The notes beneath the pieces are model-generated. The model searched no databases and was not told the origin of the DNA. It saw nothing but the letters and a program-made list of their open reading frames with translations. 6,645 nt of DNA, from positions 1 through 6,645 of the forward strand of contig CANREK010000078.1 of NCBI GenBank assembly GCA_947629605.1. The letters are read 5' to 3'. The position numbers were made by a program, and so were the translations under genes. This DNA comes from an uncultured Clostridia bacterium (lineage in GTDB: Bacteria > Bacillota > Clostridia > Christensenellales > Borkfalkiaceae). Position 1 is the stretch's first letter, and every line of letters begins with the position of its first letter. Positions 4,817 to 6,645 of this stretch are shown one piece after another.

Positions 4817-6283
4817 TTATAATAAAATGCAGATGACGCCGCCCTTGCCCTCGTTGACGATGCGGGTGACGGTCTTGCGCATCTTCTTGCGCACCGTCTC
4901 GCCCATGGCGCGGTTCTTTTGCAGAAGTTCCTCGCCGAGCATCTCTTTGAGCGTCTTGCCGAACATGTTGGTGTCCCATGCGCGGGCGGGCTCCTTCTCC
5001 ATGCCCTCTTGGAGCTGCCGCGCGAACGCCTCGCTCTGTTCCTCGTTGCCGAGCGCGGGCCGCACTTCCCCCTTGACGTCGACGCGGATGATGTGGTAGC
5101 TCGGCGCATCGGCTTTGAGGTCGACCCCCACCCTGCCGCTCTTTTTGACGACGGCGGGCTCGGAGAGGCTCATCTCCGAATCGAGGGGCGGGACGATGCC
5201 GTAGCCGAATTCCTTGGCGTCCTCAAACGCCTGACCGACGCGCTCGTAGAGCTTTTTGGCCTCGACGAGACGGCTGCAATAGCTCATGAGGGCAAAGTCG
5301 CTCTTGATCTCCTCGCCGCACTGTGCGGAAAGAACCTCGTAGAACGCCCCCTCTTTGGCCTCCACCCTGCAATGCGCCTTGCCCGTGGAGGCGTCGATTT
5401 CGAGGGAGACGGGCGGAAGCAGACGCTCGCTTTCCGTATACATCGTATCGAGAAGGGCGCAGTCGCTCATCTTTGCGATCTTCGGCGCGACGGTGCGGAT
5501 GCCCGAGAGTACCTCGCTCAAAATGGGCGCATCGGGGTCGAGCACGCGCATCCAATCGGGGATGTCGATGTCGACGGAGAGCACGGGGAATTCATAGAGA
5601 ATGCGCTCCAAGACGCCCGAGATGTCCTCTTTGGTCATCTTCTCGACGCTCATCGCAAGCACGGGGGCGCCGTACTTTTCCTGCAAAGAGGCTCTGAGCT
5701 CCTCCTGCGCGGCGGGATCGAGGCAGTTCAACAGGATGACATACGGCTTGTTGATCTTTTTGAGTTCGGCCGCCGCCCTCTCCTCCGCCGCCTCATAGCC
5801 CTCGCGGGGGATCCCCGTGACGGAGCCGTCCGTCGTGACGAGGATGCCGATGGTGGAATGTTCGCGGATGACCCGCTCCGTCCCCTCTTCGGCCGCCTGC
5901 TCAAAGGGCACGGGCTCCTCGTTCCAAGGGGTCTTGACGAGGCGGGGCGCACCCTCCTCCTCAAAGCCGTTGGCGCCCTCGACGGGATAGCCCACGCAGT
6001 CGATGAGGCGGACCTTGGCGGTCGCATCCTTCACCTTGATCTCCGCCCCCTCTTCGGGAACGAACTTGGGCTCGGTCGTCATGACCGTCTTTCCCGCCGC
6101 CGATTGGGGAAGTTCGTCGCTGTAACGGCTCTTTTTTGCCGCGGGCACGCTCGGGAGTACGAGCGCTTCCATGAATTTTTTGATGAAAGTCGATTTTCCC
6201 GTTCTCACGGGGCCGACCACGCCGACAAAGATCTCTCCCCCCGTGCGTGTCGCGATGTCCTCGTATACGTTGAATGTTTCCAT
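4817..6283 (-). CDS. spoIVA: Stage IV sporulation protein A, spore-coat ATPase
   Basis: SpoIVA is the ATPase that polymerises on the outer forespore membrane in the mother cell and forms the base layer of the spore coat. The product is 488 residues (B. subtilis: 492). Seen: Walker A GPVRTGKST with Lys30; the strongly conserved DELPQSAAGKTVMTTEPKFV (56-75) holding the sensor threonines 69-70; Walker B-like RLIDCVGYP with Asp95; EHSTIGILVTTDG and YVILLN in the TRAFAC-like GTPase-fold domain; a middle domain; and the conserved end RIVNEGKGGVICILL, the hydrophobic C-terminus that in B. subtilis takes part in SpoVM and coat protein contacts. The ATG at 6283 follows GGAGGTG at seven bases, an excellent site. 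A sigma-E-like promoter lies just upstream. It stands alone, not in an evident operon. Nothing is truncated or missing. This is the best evidence that the organism forms spores. Confidence 0.98.
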   Translation of the reverse strand: METFNVYEDIATRTGGEIFVGVVGPVRTGKSTFIKKFMEALVLPSVPAAKKSRYSDELPQSAAGKTVMTTEPKFVPEEGAEIKVKDATAKVRLIDCVGYPVEGANGFEEEGAPRLVKTPWNEEPVPFEQAAEEGTERVIREHSTIGILVTTDGSVTGIPREGYEAAEERAAAELKKINKPYVILLNCLDPAAQEELRASLQEKYGAPVLAMSVEKMTKEDISGVLERILYEFPVLSVDIDIPDWMRVLDPDAPILSEVLSGIRTVAPKIAKMSDCALLDTMYTESERLLPPVSLEIDASTGKAHCRVEAKEGAFYEVLSAQCGEEIKSDFALMSYCSRLVEAKKLYERVGQAFEDAKEFGYGIVPPLDSEMSLSEPAVVKKSGRVGVDLKADAPSYHIIRVDVKGEVRPALGNEEQSEAFARQLQEGMEKEPARAWDTNMFGKTLKEMLGEELLQKNRAMGETVRKKMRKTVTRIVNEGKGGVICILL

Positions 6284-6310
6284 AAAAAAGCACCTCCGCC
6301 GTTCAAAGAT

Positions 6311-6339
6311 ATGATATGGCGGAGAAAGCAGGATTATGA
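6311..6339 (-). promoter_or_regulatory. Sigma-E-like promoter of spoIVA
   Basis: On the minus strand TCATAAT (6339-6333), a 14-base spacer and CATATCAT (6318-6311) resemble the sigma-E consensus (KMATATT, 12-14 bases, CATACAHT), matching six of seven and six of eight positions. spoIVA is a sigma-E gene in B. subtilis, so position and class agree. The leader would be about 20 bases. The -35 half lies inside the A-rich dispersed tract. Confidence 0.6.
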
Positions 6340-6366
6340 ATTGAAAATGAAAAATTAAAAATTGTA
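6334..6366 (+). repeat. A-rich dispersed tract, copy 3
   Basis: GAATTGAAAATGAAAAATTA and following bases match the tracts at 301-334 and 4562-4598, with the same strand orientation. It joins the spoIVA promoter to the branched palindrome at 6380-6501. Confidence 0.7.
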
Positions 6367-6379
6367 GCGAGGCATGATT

Positions 6380-6501
6380 AGAATGACACCCCTCCCGTCA
6401 CTGTGTGACACCCACCCCTCAAGGGGTGGGCAAGTGACCCTTGGCTCCCCCTCGAGGGGGAGCTGTCACGCGCCCTTGCGTGACTGAGGGGGTGTTGTTC
6501 T
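6380..6501. repeat. Branched palindromic repeat with three hairpins
   Basis: An outer stem pairs AGAA (6380-6383) with TTCT (6498-6501) and ACACCCCTC (6386-6394) with GAGGGGGTGT (6486-6495, one bulged base). Inside lie three hairpins: CCCACCCCT (6411-6419) with AGGGGTGGG (6422-6430), itself bracketed by GTCACT (6397-6402) and AGTGAC (6433-6438); the perfect 20-bp palindrome GCTCCCCCTCGAGGGGGAGC (6444-6463); and GTCACGC (6465-6471) with GCGTGAC (6478-6484). There is no coding content. From memory, very similar elements are common between genes of gut Clostridia; this was not checked. Confidence 0.8.
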
Positions 6502-6505
6502 GAAT

Positions 6506-6534
6506 AGCGCACGGCGGGAGCCGTGCGCTTTTTT
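6506..6534 (+). terminator. Orphan intrinsic terminator on the plus strand
   Basis: AGCGCACGGC (6506-6515), a GGGA loop and GCCGTGCGCT (6520-6529) form a perfect 10-bp stem ending in six T (6529-6534). It is a strong terminator in the plus direction, but no plus-strand gene precedes it. It may stop antisense or repeat-derived transcripts and shield the promoter that follows. Confidence 0.82.
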
Positions 6535-6553
6535 CAAATTATTCTCAAATTTG

Positions 6554-6582
6554 TTGACTTTTTCAGTACGGAGTGTTACAAT
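6554..6582 (+). promoter_or_regulatory. Strong sigma-A promoter, plus strand
   Basis: TTGACT (6554-6559), a 17-base spacer and TACAAT (6577-6582) form a near-consensus promoter. The start is predicted at about 6589. It points out of the right edge, divergent from spoIVA. Confidence 0.8.
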
Positions 6583-6588
6583 AAATTT

Positions 6589-6645
6589 GCAACAAGGGTT
6601 CCTGTTGGCGGTTAGCCCCCATTTTTTATGGATACTTCCACAAAA
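6589..6645 (+). other. Leader of an unseen gene or RNA running off the right edge
   Basis: From the predicted start, CAAC plus AGG (6590-6597, with A6594 bulged) pairs with CCTGTTG (6601-6607), giving a hairpin at the very 5' end of the transcript. A C-run (6616-6620) and T-run (6622-6627) follow. ATG at 6628 opens a frame M-D-T-S-T-K to the edge, but there is no Shine-Dalgarno before it, so it may not be the start. A coding leader, a regulatory leader or a small RNA are all possible. Confidence 0.4.

Noticed and set aside
4919..6358. Long 479-residue open frame antisense to spoIVA
   Set aside because: It mirrors spoIVA because of GC-biased third positions, gives arginine- and leucine-rich low-information protein, and SpoIVA is unmistakable on the other strand.
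6590..6630. preQ1-type or other known small riboswitch in the right-edge leader
   Set aside because: The hairpin is followed by C- and T-runs without the conserved A-rich pairing tail of preQ1-I; no other class I know fits.

Overview
The window looks like a piece of the chromosome of an endospore-forming Bacillota, most likely an uncultured gut-type Clostridia. The main reason is a full-length SpoIVA, a spore-coat ATPase found essentially only in spore formers. Supporting reasons are strong AGGAGG-type ribosome binding sites, sigma-A promoters and a sigma-E-like promoter, GC-rich codon use, and palindromic repeats of a kind I remember from gut Clostridia (from memory, not checked).

All five recognisable genes are on the minus strand. 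Read in the direction of transcription (right to left) they are spoIVA (6283-4817), an MscS-type mechanosensitive channel (4372-3392), an FGGY-family ribulokinase (3168-1579), araD (1568-870) and the first about 90 codons of araA (269-1, running off the left edge). The three ara genes encode the whole L-arabinose to D-xylulose-5-phosphate route: AraA isomerises arabinose to ribulose, AraB phosphorylates it and AraD epimerises the product. The ara transcript starts at a good sigma-A promoter (3207-3235) with an inverted repeat over the predicted start site (3187-3200), a plausible repressor site. mscS has a perfect-consensus promoter and its own intrinsic terminator, so it is a separate unit. 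spoIVA has a sigma-E-like promoter and ends in a UUCG-capped hairpin.

The gene content is ordinary; the unusual material is between genes. Three intergenic blocks (about 270-869, 4373-4816 and 6284-6645) carry dispersed repeats: three copies of an A-rich tract, a 48-bp exact direct repeat, C/G-rich palindromes, a three-hairpin branched palindrome, and at least seven copies of a small hairpin whose 5-bp stem changes sequence but always keeps pairing, while the unpaired positions stay constant. One block lies inside the ara gene set and separates araBD from araA by 600 bp. A 12-bp tandem repeat lies just upstream of the araB promoter. At the right edge an orphan terminator and a strong promoter, both on the plus strand, point to a gene or RNA beyond the window.

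I found no new protein system, CRISPR array, rRNA, tRNA or transposase gene. The best candidate for something under-described is the covarying hairpin family.
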